The notes under the pieces were generated by a model. That model saw only the letters and a program-made list of their open reading frames with translations, searched no databases and was not told where the DNA came from. From contig NMRA01000293.1 in assembly GCA_002633005.1 (NCBI GenBank), forward strand, positions 149,198 to 213,197: a DNA stretch of 64,000 nucleotides, in the 5' to 3' direction. The position numbers and the translations under genes are program-made. How positions within the stretch are numbered: position 1 is the stretch's first letter; each line of letters begins with the position of its first letter. Positions 1 through 13,063 of the stretch are shown here, piece by piece. Source of the DNA: Phoronis australis. Its lineage: Eukaryota; Phoronida; Phoronidae.

Positions 1-1339
1 TTTAATTTTCCTTCTACTATTTTCTATTCAGTGCAACATCAAATTCCAGTTGTGATACACAGTGGCCGTAGACTCTACCTTGAATTCTTAATTATAGGAC
101 ACACGGGGATCTAGGGGATCTAAACACATGGGAGGTGTTGATAAGCCCCCTCATAGTCCCTATCTGTTTTTATGGAAATAAGGGTTTAGTTTGCAGCTCA
201 TGATGAAAGTAAAGTTATGGAAAAGTATAGCATTAGTGATAAATTCTACAAATGCGCTGACAATTTAGGGAATATGGTTGAGTCCCTGTTACTAGTAGGA
301 CTGTTGCATGCAACCGGCCACATATGTCTGCAAAATTTGTTCATGTTCATGGACAATATATTCCGAGGATCTGCCTAGTAGTGTCAGATACTAGGTTCAC
401 ATGAGTGGTGAGAATCCTAACAGTTTCATTGGTTAGAATGTTAAACGTGCTGTCAGCGAAGGGGTGTCATTTTTGCCAGTTAGTTTGTTTCCTTGCTACC
501 CAAATCACTTAAACTAATATTTTAACCATCCATATCTTTCTGATAACCCATCGGACGCAAATTTTAGCTCCAAAAATATGTGGAACTTTCTCACATTGCT
601 ACATTCCACTGATGTTTTACTGACCCTTGCATGTAAAGTACGACAAATTGTAAATGTAGCTCCTTGTTCATTTTACTCAATAGTCCTGCCAAATTCTCGA
701 TAACTTTGTTTTCCAATGCCCACCCTCTGATTCTTGAGGTTCTTAATGAGGGATTTGCATATTTATTTTCCCATTAGAATTACTAGAAGCATGGTTCCCA
801 TCTTTCCATGTGATTGTCTATCGTCAGTACGGGTTGATATGCTGACGAGTGCTGCATAAAATTTTGTTTTAAATGTGCTTTTGAATTGTATGCTTCTTTC
901 GAAGCAAATGTACTAATTGCTTGAGACATGTGACAATGCACATAATTTGTGGAATTAAGTTGAAAACAGGTGGGTAATTATACACTTCTGTACGGGTGAT
1001 GTAGTATTCAAAGTTGCGTACATTTTGCGAAAATAGCGTAATTTCATTGTAACTGTTCAAATTTTCCATTTCATGCATGTCCCTTAGGTGTTTTCCTGTT
1101 GAAACTAAGAACAGGCGAATTTTTATACTCAGACTGTGTATGGAGAGATGAAATATTTTGTATAGTTACTAAAGTCTTTTATGGTAACCTTCCATGAACG
1201 TCACCCTTTTGTGGAGATTTTCCCCCTCACCAGAAAAAATTCTTTTAAAAGGCACAGGCATGTTTCCCTCATGTGACTGAGGGCCTTGGGATTGTAAGCC
1301 CACACGATCTCATTTTCATATGGTTCGTTACTGTTACAG
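1..1339. other. 5' flank or first intron of the SMPDL3-like gene
   Basis: No coding exon is recognisable here. The first identifiable SMPDL3 exon starts at 1340 after the acceptor ctgttacag and needs one base of its first codon from an upstream exon (phase 1). That upstream exon, which should hold the signal peptide, is either a short exon in this stretch that I could not identify or lies before the window. The sequence is AT-rich with no clear repeat. Confidence 0.5.
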
Positions 1340-4300
1340 ATAACATCGGACACTTCTGGCAAGTGACAGACTTCCATTATGACCCCAAGTATAGTCGCAC
1401 TGGAGTTGCCTCTCAAATGTGCCATACCCACTGGCGAGAGAAAGAATCTTTGGGGGAGTTCGGCGACTATAAGTGTGATGCTCCGTGGGCGCTAGTGGAG
1501 TCTGCCGTCAGTGCAATGAAGACAATAGAGTCCAAACCTGACTTCATTCTGTGGACAGGGTAATTAATAATAGTGTTTAGCTCAGCATGTGTCTGAGCAA
1601 TACAGGGTTAGAACTTAAATGAAATTGTGAGTTGACATTTTGTAATGATGCTTCAAATTTCGTCACTTTATAACTGTCTTTTTAGCCTATAAAGTATGCT
1701 TTTTTCCGAGTTCTTGTTGACTGAAGAATCTTATCTTATGCCTCTAAATATCTCGCCATCATTTATAATCAGGTGATTGTCATTTCGTTGAAAATTGTCT
1801 GTTTTAACATGGAAAATTTTGTATGTTTCTGTCAATATTCTGGGAAGGATACCTCAGATTTTTGATGTACTTCAAACAATGAGAAGGAAATTGTTTCATC
1901 ACCCCTTGTGTATTCTGGATAGCCCAGACCAGATTAAGTGATTATCATAACTAATATATGTACTCTTACAAGGTGTGTTATTTTCATAGAAATGAAACAC
2001 AACTTACATGAAATGTACCTCAATTTAGACAAAAAGTGAAAGACAATGAAATTTTACTAAGAAAAGTGTGCCCTTGTTTAAGTAGAAAATGCTACAAGCA
2101 CTTAGTGCCAGAATTACATGTGAGATGAAGTTGATAGGATCACAGAAATACCGTGCCAACTTTATTTTACTCTCACAGACAGACGAAGCCCTGGTAGATG
2201 TTCAGATAATGAACTGGAATCGTATTTTCAAACAATCCACAGAATGTTGAAGCCCTACATTCCGCCTCATCTGCCTTAAAATATACCTCTGCAAAGGTAA
2301 ACTGTTTGAATCATGCATATTATATGTGGGCGCATAATATTGCCGTCATCTCTCTCCGGGCATCAAGCGTCCATGGCTGTATCTCCTAAATCCCTTGCAG
2401 GATGTTATTGAAATTTGACAGGTGTGTTCCTATCTAGCTGACTACAGATGACGACTAGTTTCTGACCAATCTGAATAGCGCTGTGCCCCCTAGTGGCAAT
2501 TTATTTTATTCCCTTTGCCTCTGTATCATCGGAGTTCCTTGATGGATTTTCATGAAATTCGTTAAATTGGTTTTTAATAAGGAGGTGATGACGCCATTCC
2601 ATTTTGGGTCAGATTCAACAGATTTTACGCCACGTTGTGGCCATTTTTGTTATTTTTGCTTCTGTTTTCTGATGAGAAGGCCACGACTGACGTTGACCTT
2701 TGGATGGATCCGACTACTGTGTTGCCCCCTAATGGCAATTTTTTTGCGTTTGCGGCCGAATTTCCTTAACTCATTGAGCTTTTGTGAAATTTGAAAGATA
2801 TATTCCTATGTACTCGTCAACAAACAATAATGTGTGGAACTGATCCAGATACCACTGTGTCTCCTAGTGGCATAATTTTTTTTTACATTTGCCTCTGTAT
2901 CTTCGTATTTCAGAAATGTATTTTCATGAAATTCGGCAAATAGTTTTCTATTAAGGAGACAACATAGCCTTCCAATTTTTGGACAGATTTGATGTTTTCT
3001 ATGCCACCTTGTGACCATTTTTATTGTTTTTGTGTCAGTTTTCTGATGTCCACTTCCCTATCTGCCATACCTCGTAAAGGATCATTATGATAATTTACAG
3101 ATGTGTTCCTGATAACAGGGCCTCGTCTGAAGTTGACTTTCGGACATGTCCGACAACTATGTCACCTCCTAGTGGTGTCCGTGATTTTGCTTTTTGCATC
3201 TGAGGCTGAATCTCCTTGACCCTTTAAAGGAGCTTTGTGTAATTTGAAAGATGTGTTCCTATGGAGGCGACTACAAACGATAACAAATGTCGAACTATTC
3301 CAAATACCGATGTGACCCCTAGTGGCAAAATGCTTTTTTACGCCTACCTCTGTGTCTTTATAGTTCATTTATGCATTTTCATGAAATTCGGCGAACTTTC
3401 TATTAAAGAGATGGCGCCTTCCTATTTTCAGAAAAAGTTGATGTTCTCTTTCCCTCCTGGTGGCCATTTAAAAATTTCCGCATATGCTTTTGATGTCTGC
3501 CACTCTATCTGAAAATTGATGGTTGTGTTCCTGATGCGAAGACCCCAGCTGACATTGATTTTAAGATGTTGCTTTGTTGCATTGACGGCTGTATCTCCTT
3601 ACCCTTTGAAGGACTTTTCACAAAATATGGCAGATGGGCTCCTATAAAGATGGCAACAGGTGATGATGAGTTTCAGACCAATCGCACTATAGCTGTGCCC
3701 CCTAGTGACAATTGTTTTTCCATTTGCCTCTATATCTTAGGAGTTCCACGGCTTGTTTTCATGAATTTGGTAAGTTGTTGTGTATTACGACAATGACACC
3801 ACCTTCTCAATTTTGGATGGGCTCGACGCTTTCTGCACCATCTAATGGCCATTTTTGGGTGGGCTCGACGCTTTCTGCACCATCTAATGGCCATTTTTGG
3901 GTGGGCTCGACGCTTTCTGCACCATCTTATGGCCATTTTTGGGATACTAAAAACTCCCACAGAAGCACACCATTTGCGTTGCTATCTTTGGCGCATTTCA
4001 ATACTTGGCGTTGCTCTTGTTCCATTTTTCAAGGCTGATTACTTTGCAACAAATAATGCAAACTGTCCCTTCATGTTGTTTTACGGTAATACATCTGCAC
4101 AGTACAAACCGTGTTAGTACTAGACAGACACTTTCTTATGTTTTATTTTTGTGAAGAAATTTGATTAAACAGAAATTTATTTGTTGGCTATATTGTGGGT
4201 AAAGAATTATTATGTTTTAAGACCCTTTAACAGTGCCACAGGGAGGCCAAAACAAAATCTTTAATTCAATATTTTGGTCACAACCCTTGGTATTCATGCA

Positions 4301-7300
4301 TAAAACATATTTATTTAAACAGGTAAGCAGTCTGGGTACCCTCTTGAGCCAAGAGCATGGTTTTGACTTGATTTTTTCATATATGTATAGTTTCCATTCA
4401 ACACCCATTTTATTTGTGACAAGTCAATTCAAAAATTTGTTTCTTTGACAAAACCTGGGTTCATTGCCATCTTTATCTATTTCCTGCTTCAGTCTGTCGA
4501 CTCTGTTGCATTTTGCCTCGCACCACTTATGAAGAATGCATCGTTCATAATATTCGTATGTTTGTTATTCTTTTTTATTCATCCGCTTTGGCCAGTCGCG
4601 GCATGTGCCTGTGCAGGAGAATAGTCTGATATATCATGCCCATATTTTGAGAACCAGTTTGGTGCCCGTTATTCAGTTAAGAAAACTGGTTCTCATAATG
4701 CTTGCACATTATGTCCGACCATTACCCCAGTTCACACCTTTGAATATGTCCCATTTTTGCAGTGACTCCGTTCCCCACGTACCAGATGACACGCTGAGTG
4801 AAACCGAAAACGTAAACATGATCGGCAAAATCACCACTCTCTTACACGAACAGTTCAACAAGACGACTATATTCCCTTCGTTTGGAAACCATGACCCCTA
4901 CCCTAGTAACCAGATGCCGTTTCATTCGGATAAATATTTCAAAGATATTCTCACCACAAGTGGCTGGAAGACACTACTCCAGGACGAGGCTATCAAGACA
5001 TTTGAAAAAGGTGAGCTAAGTCTTGTCAATAAGAAGAACCTGTCAACGATGGTTAGTAATTGATGAACCAACTTCACATGCATTTTTTCCAAAATTCTGT
5101 TTCATAGTATTTTTGTTTCCTAGCCATGTTGGAAAATTGAAACTCGTTTCACTGCTATTGTGTGTTAACAGTAGGTGTTGTGTTTGCCCAGTTATGTAAA
5201 TTAATGCAGAGTTTTTACATTGTTTGTGCATTCAGTTTTAATTGTATCTCTACTTAAACTTAAAAATTCACTCTGCCAATTAAAGCTTCCGTCCAGCTCG
5301 AACTATCCTTTGTTGTGGAGGCCAGAAACACAGCATTCAGTAATTGACTTTATTTAGATTTGAAATATTGGGCACTTTTAAGTCGATTTCAACAAGCAGA
5401 GTGGAATATTGCACACCTGCAATACTTACCTAGCTTATCAAATTTCCAGGTGATAGGTACATTACTAACAGTAAATGTTTGTAGGGCTCGACATAAGCGA
5501 GTAAACACTCCAAAAAATGACAGAGTATAAAACACAGAAATAAGTAGAGAATTGCTCTCACTCATATGGGTGCCGAGCAGATGTACTACTTTTTTCTCTT
5601 CTTTTTTCGTCGCCACAGTCATGTGAACATTTCTGATCAAATTCATTTCCTCCTTTCAGCTGGTTACTACTCCACTCTATTGAATGCTCAACTAAAGGTG
5701 ATATCCCTGAATACACCTCTCTACTATAGTTCCAATCATTTGACCACCAATGTGTCAGATCCTGGAGATCAGTTTGCCTGGCTACAAAGTGAACTAACGC
5801 TCTCGCGAAGCAGGAAGGAAAAGGTATTGTATTACAATCGTTAAAACATTCTCCGTTGTTACGTAAAAATTGAGAATTGGTTGTTCTCATATCATCAGCT
5901 ATCTCTTTACAGTGTGGTGTTTACTGCACTGTATCAGGTTTTGTGACATTAAGCTTTTAAGAAGCTTTTTAGTGTCTACATTTCTAATAGACTTTGTTTA
6001 CATAAACATTGCAAAGGGAATTTCTTATAGCTACAGTAAAACCAAAAAAGTCTTTTGGAAGCAGACCAGCTAAAATGTCTGACCGTGACAGTTTTTCTCA
6101 TTCCAGCATTGCTGCTCATAATATCTAGCACATTGACTGTTCCTTTATGTGTTACATTTCAATTACAAAATTGCCTAGTATATACATGCTCTCTCTTTAC
6201 AAGCCGTGACCTTGTCACCAGCATTCTTTTCCATAATAGTACCATGCTGTACATTCATCCGATCCAGTATGGATGGTACACCTTTCTGACAAGACATTTT
6301 AATCCCTGCCTGTAATTCTGTTATGTCACTTTTCTATTTGTCTTATAATTATTTTCTATGGCATCTGTTTCCTTTGTGAACCCTCATGTACACCCCCATT
6401 TGGGTTGATAGGAATTCATATCAGGCTGATGTTACATTAATTATCATTGTGGCATCATTTATGGTAAACTTCTTTTAATCATTCATTATGATAATCAGAT
6501 GACAAGTTCCTTACTACTATAACGAATAATCAGATGACAAGTTCCAGGCAATAATAACAAATAACGAGACCACAATTAATCAGAGATTACAAATTCTTTA
6601 CAAATTAAGAGACATATTTTGAGAAAACCTGCAAAATGCGATTATTCAGGCAGACCAATTTTTATCTTTGAAAACAAAAATTAGTGTACGTGACAAAATG
6701 GTTTGGTTAAGAATCGTTACATGTTATTTTACCACAGAATCGCTTCTTTCACCAGGTGCCATAGTTCGATTTTGTGCCGCCCTGTTTCATGTAAAAAACA
6801 GGAAATTTGACTTTAGATATTGGTGATATTATTTTGTAGGGAATCTAATGAGCGACATCAAAAAATATTGTCTGTCTCCTGGATTTAAGTGTGGTTTTCT
6901 GAAATTGGAATTATTGTTTTGTTCTTTTACTGTTTGAATTATGTAAGAGAAATGTCTCATTTTTGCACAGTTTGCCAAATAATTGAGTGGGTTCTAGTCT
7001 ACTATACATTGCTTCTCTATGATGTTCACATATAGGCATGTGCTCAGGAATTTCCTGTTGCGTAAGCTGTGAAAACTTACTCCCACTAAGGGAGGGCCCC
7101 GGAAGCACCAACCTTAGTCTTACCGTAGAATTCAGGAGATCTCTTTAGCTTTGAAGGGACAAATTTAATTAACTATTATGGAACGATTACTCATTTCTCC
7201 ACACATGTAATGTTAATAGTAACTGTTTGGTCTGTCAAAATTGATGTCCAGAAACAGACTGCTCATCCTGGAATACGTTACTTCAGGAAGGAGCTGTCAT

Positions 7301-10300
7301 TAGGTTTGAGTGCTGTCTGGACGCTATTGACAACTTACTCCACATTTTCTTGTGCTCACTGTACTTGCAATAGGTGTTCATTGTCACACACACATTGACA
7401 ACTTCCGCCTTACACTGTCCTGGGGTAGGCTGTATGTCTGGACGGGACTAAAATGTGGTATAGGGCCGTATTGTTTAATTAAACAGTTTGCTACTACTTT
7501 CACTAAGGAGTTGTTGAAAGTGAACCATCATCTCACAGGCATTGTTTTTGAATTTAATTATATTATTCATGGTTAGGGTGTGGTATCCCCATTACAACTG
7601 CATGGTCAAAACTTTGAAATTTTGACAGGGTTCCGCCCACCTTTGAAAGTTTTCTTGAAAAAACCTTAAACATTCTATTCACATGCCATTCACACAAGTG
7701 TCTATTTACAGTAAGACAAGAGCATTATTCAGTTTAAAAAATTAATTTATTGACACAAAATATTACCACTTGGTTCCAAGTTTAAATAATAGCCATTTTA
7801 CAATGATTTTTCTGTTCCATAGAAATTTTGATTAAATAAATTAAAAAAGGGTTTTTGTGTTGGCACTGTCCATATATGTGATAGTTTGTTAAAGATGAAA
7901 TGAAATTTACTGCTTAATGTCTCTTTCTTAACCCAAGATGTTTTTTGATATTACCTAACCTATTCTGACAAATTATGAAACCCTTGAAATTTTCCCAAAG
8001 CTATGGCATTTCTGGAACCTCTCCACAAAATATGAAGACAGAGCAATTGTTGATGAATCTGAACTTAGATATTCTATGTATCAGTTTATATGTCTATAAA
8101 CTTTGACTTGGAATTCTATACATTTAAGTAATGTTTGTGTAAATTTGTAGTTAAAATTCTATGTATCGTTTATCTGTTCGTGAACTTTTCCAGTAGAATT
8201 CTGTGTACCAGTTTATATGTTCGTGAATTGGTGCTTAGAGTTCTATGTGCCAGTTTATATGTTCGTGAATTGGTGCTTAGAGTTGTATGTGCCAGTTTAT
8301 ATGTTCGTGAATTGGTGTTTAGAGTTGTATGTGCCAGTTTATATGTTCGTGAATTGGTGCTTAGAGTTGTATGTGCCAGTTTATATGTTCGTGAATTGGT
8401 GCTTAGAGTTGTATGTGCCAGTTTATATGTTCGTGAATTGGTGCTTAGAGTTGTACGTGCCAGTTTATATGTTCGTGAATTGGTGCTTAGAGTTGTGTGC
8501 CAATTTATATGTTCGTGAATTGGTGCTTAGAGTTGTATGTGCCAGTTTGTATGTTCGTGAATTGGTGCTTAGAGTTGTATGTACCAAATCTGAGGTGGAG
8601 CCATCTTAAGGTGGACGTAGTTAGAAACATTTATCTATTTGAATGAAACTGTTATCAGCATCAGCTCCAGAAGTCCATTTAACTTCAATAAGAGTTCTCC
8701 AGTTTGAAAATGTCTCTAAAACATCAAAATTCATGCAGAAATTGAATTTTCTAGATTACAAAAATTGGTCCAATGTTGATTTCAGTGTTTATCATATTTC
8801 TCAAATTTCAGAAAAGGCGTGTTTGTATAATCAAAGTATGAAAATAGACTTGACAGTTCACAAAAGTCATCAAAAATAACTGTTGACGCAGCGTTTTCAT
8901 ATGACCATGCTTCATGTTAATTGTTCATGTTGGCGTGATTTATATGTAGTCATCCGTGCTTCATCCGTTGTTCCGTTTTAGCAGTTTTACCTGTATGTAC
9001 TTTGATATTTCAAATGAATTAGGCTTCAGTGACTCGCGTCTGTTTACATTGAAGGGATGTTTTGTGCACCCTCATGTCTGTTTCCATTATTACCATCATT
9101 GCATGCAGTCTGTTGTCTAGGTATCTGTATCAATGCAGGTATCTGTCTCTCCGTCCACCTAGCCTTAGGAGAATTTTCTTGGAATTTGGCAAATTTAACT
9201 CTGGCAGAGACTGTGGTACTCCTGCCTGATATTGTACCCATTTGATTTGTGCTGCATTCTACAAGCATCAGTTTTCTTTTTTTTCAAAATTTATTTACTG
9301 AGTCACAGCGATTGTTATAGCTGTCTGCATTTCATTCACTAAATTTGTACTACAAACATTTTCTAATATAGCAATTGCATGTTGAAATTTGCTGTGTCAC
9401 TAAAGGTGGATACACAATATTTTGCACGTAAACTCGCAACGCCACCTACAGTTTTCATGTAACTTTGACAGGGATTATTGAAGCAGCGACATTTCACAGC
9501 GTTTTTTAATTCTTTGTTTTCACCAACCAGTCAAACTCTCAGTTGCCAGATGTTCAAGTGATTTACTTACTAAGTCCATTGTTGCTAAATGTCCATGAAG
9601 AAAAGAAATTGTATTTCATTTTTCTGCAACTCTGTCCACCTTAACCACCAGGAGTGGCTTTTGTTCTCGTATTTGAGGTGCATCACTTTGTGGATTATGT
9701 CACTAAGTTATGATGGGAAGTGTAGCTCACTGGCGGCTTGTCGTGGCAATCGAACCATTGTAATACTCCTGCACTTTGGTTCAAGACCGGCAAGTCATAG
9801 CATGAGAAGTGCATGTTTGCCTAACAAGTATTAAGAAGTTTTTAGTTCTAGGGATGTCCCTGCATGCAATTTGTAGTTGCTATAGTCAGTTTATTCAAAA
9901 TGTCCCGACTTATCAGTTTTACTGTTTTTTTTTGCCCCAAAACTTAGAAGTGTGATGTATTTGATTCTGCTCTGCACCCGTTCTGTATTAGTGTATTCAT
10001 TCTGCACAGTTATTGAACTCTATTGTACTTATCAATTCACCCGACAGGTGTTCATTGCTGGCCATGTCCCACCTGGGGTGTTCGGTAGAGTTAAAGATAT
10101 CATCTGGATGACCGACACATTCAACAAGAGGCTCATAGAGATAACTCAACACTTCAGTGATATCATCATCGCCCACTTGTATGGACACGAGCACACAGAT
10201 GGGTTTAGGATAATTAATGATGATAAAGGTTAGCACATGAGGATTATATATGGGTGACCAAGTGCGGTCATAAACTATGGTAAACGTCTGGCAAATTTTA

Positions 10301-13063
10301 AAAATGTGTAAACCAATAATTTTCATTACAACATACCTTAGAGTGGTATTCAGTTGTGAAAAGCAACACAGTATGGTTTTTGATTTTTAAAAATTGATGA
10401 ACGTATAAGCTAAGAATTGCAAGCATTGTTTGTGGATTGAAGAGAAATGACTGGGAGTGATATTTTAAAAATCTGATCATAATTAATGATATCACATGGT
10501 CTATTCTTTTAGTATACAACTTGACTACATTACGACAAATAAAAACAACATATAGAGACCAAATTAGATGTCAATAGCTTCTTGAGAGGCGCTCACTGCC
10601 CAGTCTTGTTGAACTATTTTATTCGAGGAGTAACATGCTACGGAAAAAATGTGATATTCATGAGAATGTGCAAAATGACAGTAATCAGCCAGCGACGAAA
10701 CACCTGTTCTGAAAACTAAGGCTAGCTTCAAAGTCGATGAGAAAATTCAAGCAATAGAAGAGGTGGGTTGGTGGATGAGAGTTGACTTCTAAGTTTTACT
10801 GACGATTAAAATCTGCCTCTGTTTTGGCACTTCAAGCTTTGACATAAAATCAAAAGATAGCAACCCTGCATGAAACAAAACAAAGTAGACTGAAGTATCA
10901 AAAATATAATGACGAAAACCGGTATGAAACATTTGGTCATTTAGGAAGTGTCCCTTTGCCAAGATGAACCCAAGTTACCATGTTTAGCTAGTTTGTAATA
11001 TTTAAACCAAAACCGTACTTTCAACGTTTCAAGCTGTAACTGTGCAAATGTCAGAGAAAACCAATTTTGGTGTAAGAAAAACAACCACTGTTGAGAAAGT
11101 AGTGCTAGCAATTATCTTTCCACTTCATTAGCTTGGATACAAAGGGCGTGCTGAATAGGCATTATCAAAGTTGTTTGAAGGCAAAGGGAATCTCAGCGGG
11201 AAAGCAAGAGATTCTCCACATGGTAGTGCATGGAACAAACGATATTGTCCAAAGTTGAGTGAAAAACTAGCATTCATTTTGTGCAGTTTGATAGTATTTC
11301 CAACCTTCGTTTTACTCTCACTGTTTTTTTTTTTTTTGAAGTCCCTCAAGGAATTTGTTCTAATATATTAATCATTAGGAATAACATTCGTGTATCCTTA
11401 CTTAATTTTCTACTTTTATGCAACCACATATTTATATGTGGTCGCATATTGCTGTCATCTCTGTCCGGGCGTCTGTCTTCCGCGGCTGTATCTCCTAAAC
11501 CCCTTGCAGGATCTTATTGAAATTTGGCAAGTGTGTTCCTATGGGGTTGATGACAGAGGGAAACGAGTTTCGGATCAACCCGAATACCACTGTGCCCCCT
11601 AGTGGCAATTTTAGTTTTTTACGTTTGCCTCTGTATCGTCAAAGGTTCTCAACCGATTTTCGTGAAATTTGGCACATTTTATCTATTGATGAGTTGACGT
11701 TATCCTCCCGTTTTCGGATGGATTCTAGGCATTTTGCGCCATCTAGTGGCCATTTTTACTGTTTTCGAGTCTTTTTTATGGCGTCCGCCCCTCTAACAAC
11801 CAAACCACTTTAAGGATGATTGTGAAAATTGGCATGTATGTTCTTAGTATGAGGAAGACAGTTGACGATGACTTTCTGACTATTGTGGCGCCTCCTAGTG
11901 GTAGTTTTGAAGTTCCTCAACGAATTTTAATGAAATTTGGTAAATGGCTTTCTTTTAAAGAAATGACAACATTTTCCGGTTTTCAGACGGATTCGATGTA
12001 TTTTGCGCCATCTAGTGGCCATTTCAATGATACAAACAAACAACCGTAAAAGCGCACCATTTGCGATGCATTCGTGGGCGCATTTCAACGCTCCATGTTG
12101 CTCTTGTTAGGTTCATGTGTTGACCTCTGCGTTTCAGGTAACCCCTTGACTCCTGTTCTACTGGCTCCCGCCGTGACCCCCTGGAACAGCACCTTGGCTG
12201 GTGCTGGTTACAACAACCCTGCTGTGCGCCTCTTCACCTACGACCGCTACACAGGGGCGCTGTCTGACTACCAGCAGTATTATCTCAATTTACCAGATGC
12301 AAATCACAAAGGAAATGCCACCTGGGTTCTTGAGTACTCTATGTCTAAAGACTATGGAGTGAAGGCTTTAACAGGATCTGCATTAAATAGCCTTGCGAAA
12401 AGTTTCACAGAGAAAGGATCGGCTAACTTCAACAAATATTACAAGTTTAACTCGGTTAGCTCAAATAATGACAGTTGCAGTGAGGACTGTAAAAAGCTGC
12501 ACCTTTGTGCTATAACTCAGGTGGATCTGAGCCTTTATGACAAGTGTGTTAATCCTTCAGCCAACAAGGAAATGAAAACTACTGATATCCACTCGAAGAC
12601 AAGTCTGAAGAGTGAGAAGAACAAAGCTGTAGATTCCCACTCAAAGGCACCAGGGAGAAAAGTTGCAAAGATTCATTCAAAAACAACCCCGAAACGTCGA
12701 AGTCAGGATAGGTACTTTACCCCAGCAATGTTGTCAGACTCTCCAGAACTTTTGTTGAGTGCTACTCATGCAATTGACAATGAAAATGTTGACTACAGCC
12801 ATGGTCACCATAAAACAGGCCACCGCCACCATCATAAGCCCCCACATCCATCTAAACACCCTCCACCTGTCAAGAAATTCATGCTCTACATAATAATTGG
12901 TCTGGCAGTGGGTGTTATCCTTCTCTTCATATTGGTTATGATTCTGTGCTGGCGACAGAGACAAATGCACTTGCGACTGAGTAACCCACGCTATATGAGA
13001 GCTCCTACGCTGACCACTAAGCTACTGAACCCAAACTCATCCCCTAATGTACAATATACATGA
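1340..13063 (+). CDS. SMPDL3: Acid sphingomyelinase-like phosphodiesterase (SMPDL3 family), membrane-anchored, 5' incomplete
   Basis: Five exons join in frame with GT-AG borders: 1340-1559, 4763-5010, 5660-5823, 10048-10228 and 12138-13063 (about 579 codons, stop TGA at 13061). The family consists of secreted or surface zinc metallophosphoesterases that cleave phosphodiester or nucleotide substrates. All metal-ligand motifs of the fold are visible in order: VTDFHYDP (exon 1), WTGDSVPHVP built across the first junction, FGNHDPYP (exon 2), IAGHVPPG and LYGHEHTD (exon 4). The end of the catalytic region (LAPAVTPW, NNPAVRLFTYD, QYYLNLPDAN, then a Cys-rich segment CSEDCKKLHLCAI) is in exon 5. Oddly, about 150 further residues follow: a Lys/Ser-rich stretch with three HSK motifs, a His-rich stretch, one hydrophobic helix coded at 12878-12952 (FMLYIIIGLAVGVILLF and onward) and a 36-residue tail. 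Family members are usually near 450 residues. The signal peptide exon was not found. SMPDL3A versus B orthology is not resolved. Confidence 0.92.
2317..4022. repeat. Interspersed repeat, long copy, with CTCF-like motif array (SMPDL3 intron)
   Basis: It shares its beginning (atatgtgg.gcata.tattgc, then ccgtcatctct.tccggg), its internal modules and its end (gcacaccatttgcg ... ggcgcatttcaa ... ttgctcttgtt) with the copy at 11425-12108, so this is one repeat family. Internally it consists of loosely repeated modules of roughly 120-150 bp, each ending in a motif such as gtgccccctagtgg (2483-2496) or a decayed variant. Several ORFs of 60-110 codons run through it, but they overlap on both strands and match nothing I recognise. 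Confidence 0.75.
3819..3945. repeat. Three tandem copies of a 42-bp unit
   Basis: The unit runs gggctcgacgctttctgcac then catctaatggccatttttgggt, repeated three times nearly perfectly (the last copy has cttatgg for ctaatgg). It is a local expansion inside the long copy of the interspersed repeat. The unit length is a multiple of three, which keeps reading frames open on both strands and gives spurious ORFs. Confidence 0.9.
8135..8590. repeat. 42-bp minisatellite in SMPDL3 intron
   Basis: Nine units carry the exact core gttcgtgaattggtg, starting at 8219, 8261, 8303, 8345, 8387, 8429, 8471, 8511 and 8553. Spacing is 42 bp except one 40-bp unit that lost two bases. Degenerate units precede it (8165-8218), and traces of the same consensus reach back to about 8080. 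Because 42 is a multiple of three, it creates long repetitive ORFs; the 40-bp unit breaks their frame, which argues against coding. Confidence 0.95.
11425..12108. repeat. Interspersed repeat, short copy, with regularly spaced CTCF-like motifs
   Basis: This is the second copy of the family seen at 2317-4022, in the same orientation and in another intron of the same gene. Motifs sit at 11592-11605 (gtgccccctagtgg), 11736-11749 (gcgccatctagtgg), 11888-11901 (gcgcctcctagtgg) and 12005-12018 (gcgccatctagtgg). It ends about 30 bp before SMPDL3 exon 5, so nearly all of the usual branch-point region of that acceptor lies in or next to the repeat. Confidence 0.8.

Noticed and set aside
3712-4117. Overlapping ORFs on both strands
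   Set aside because: They come from the 42-bp tandem units and repeat modules; no family resemblance.
8195-8590. Repeat array resembling a CRISPR
   Set aside because: Units are head-to-tail with no unique spacers, and the genome is animal.
8135-8609. Two long repetitive ORFs (about 130 codons)
   Set aside because: They are by-products of a 42-bp minisatellite; a 40-bp unit shifts the frame, and they lie inside an intron.
9715-9765. tRNA-like A-box and B-box words
   Set aside because: The two boxes are on opposite strands and no cloverleaf can be drawn.
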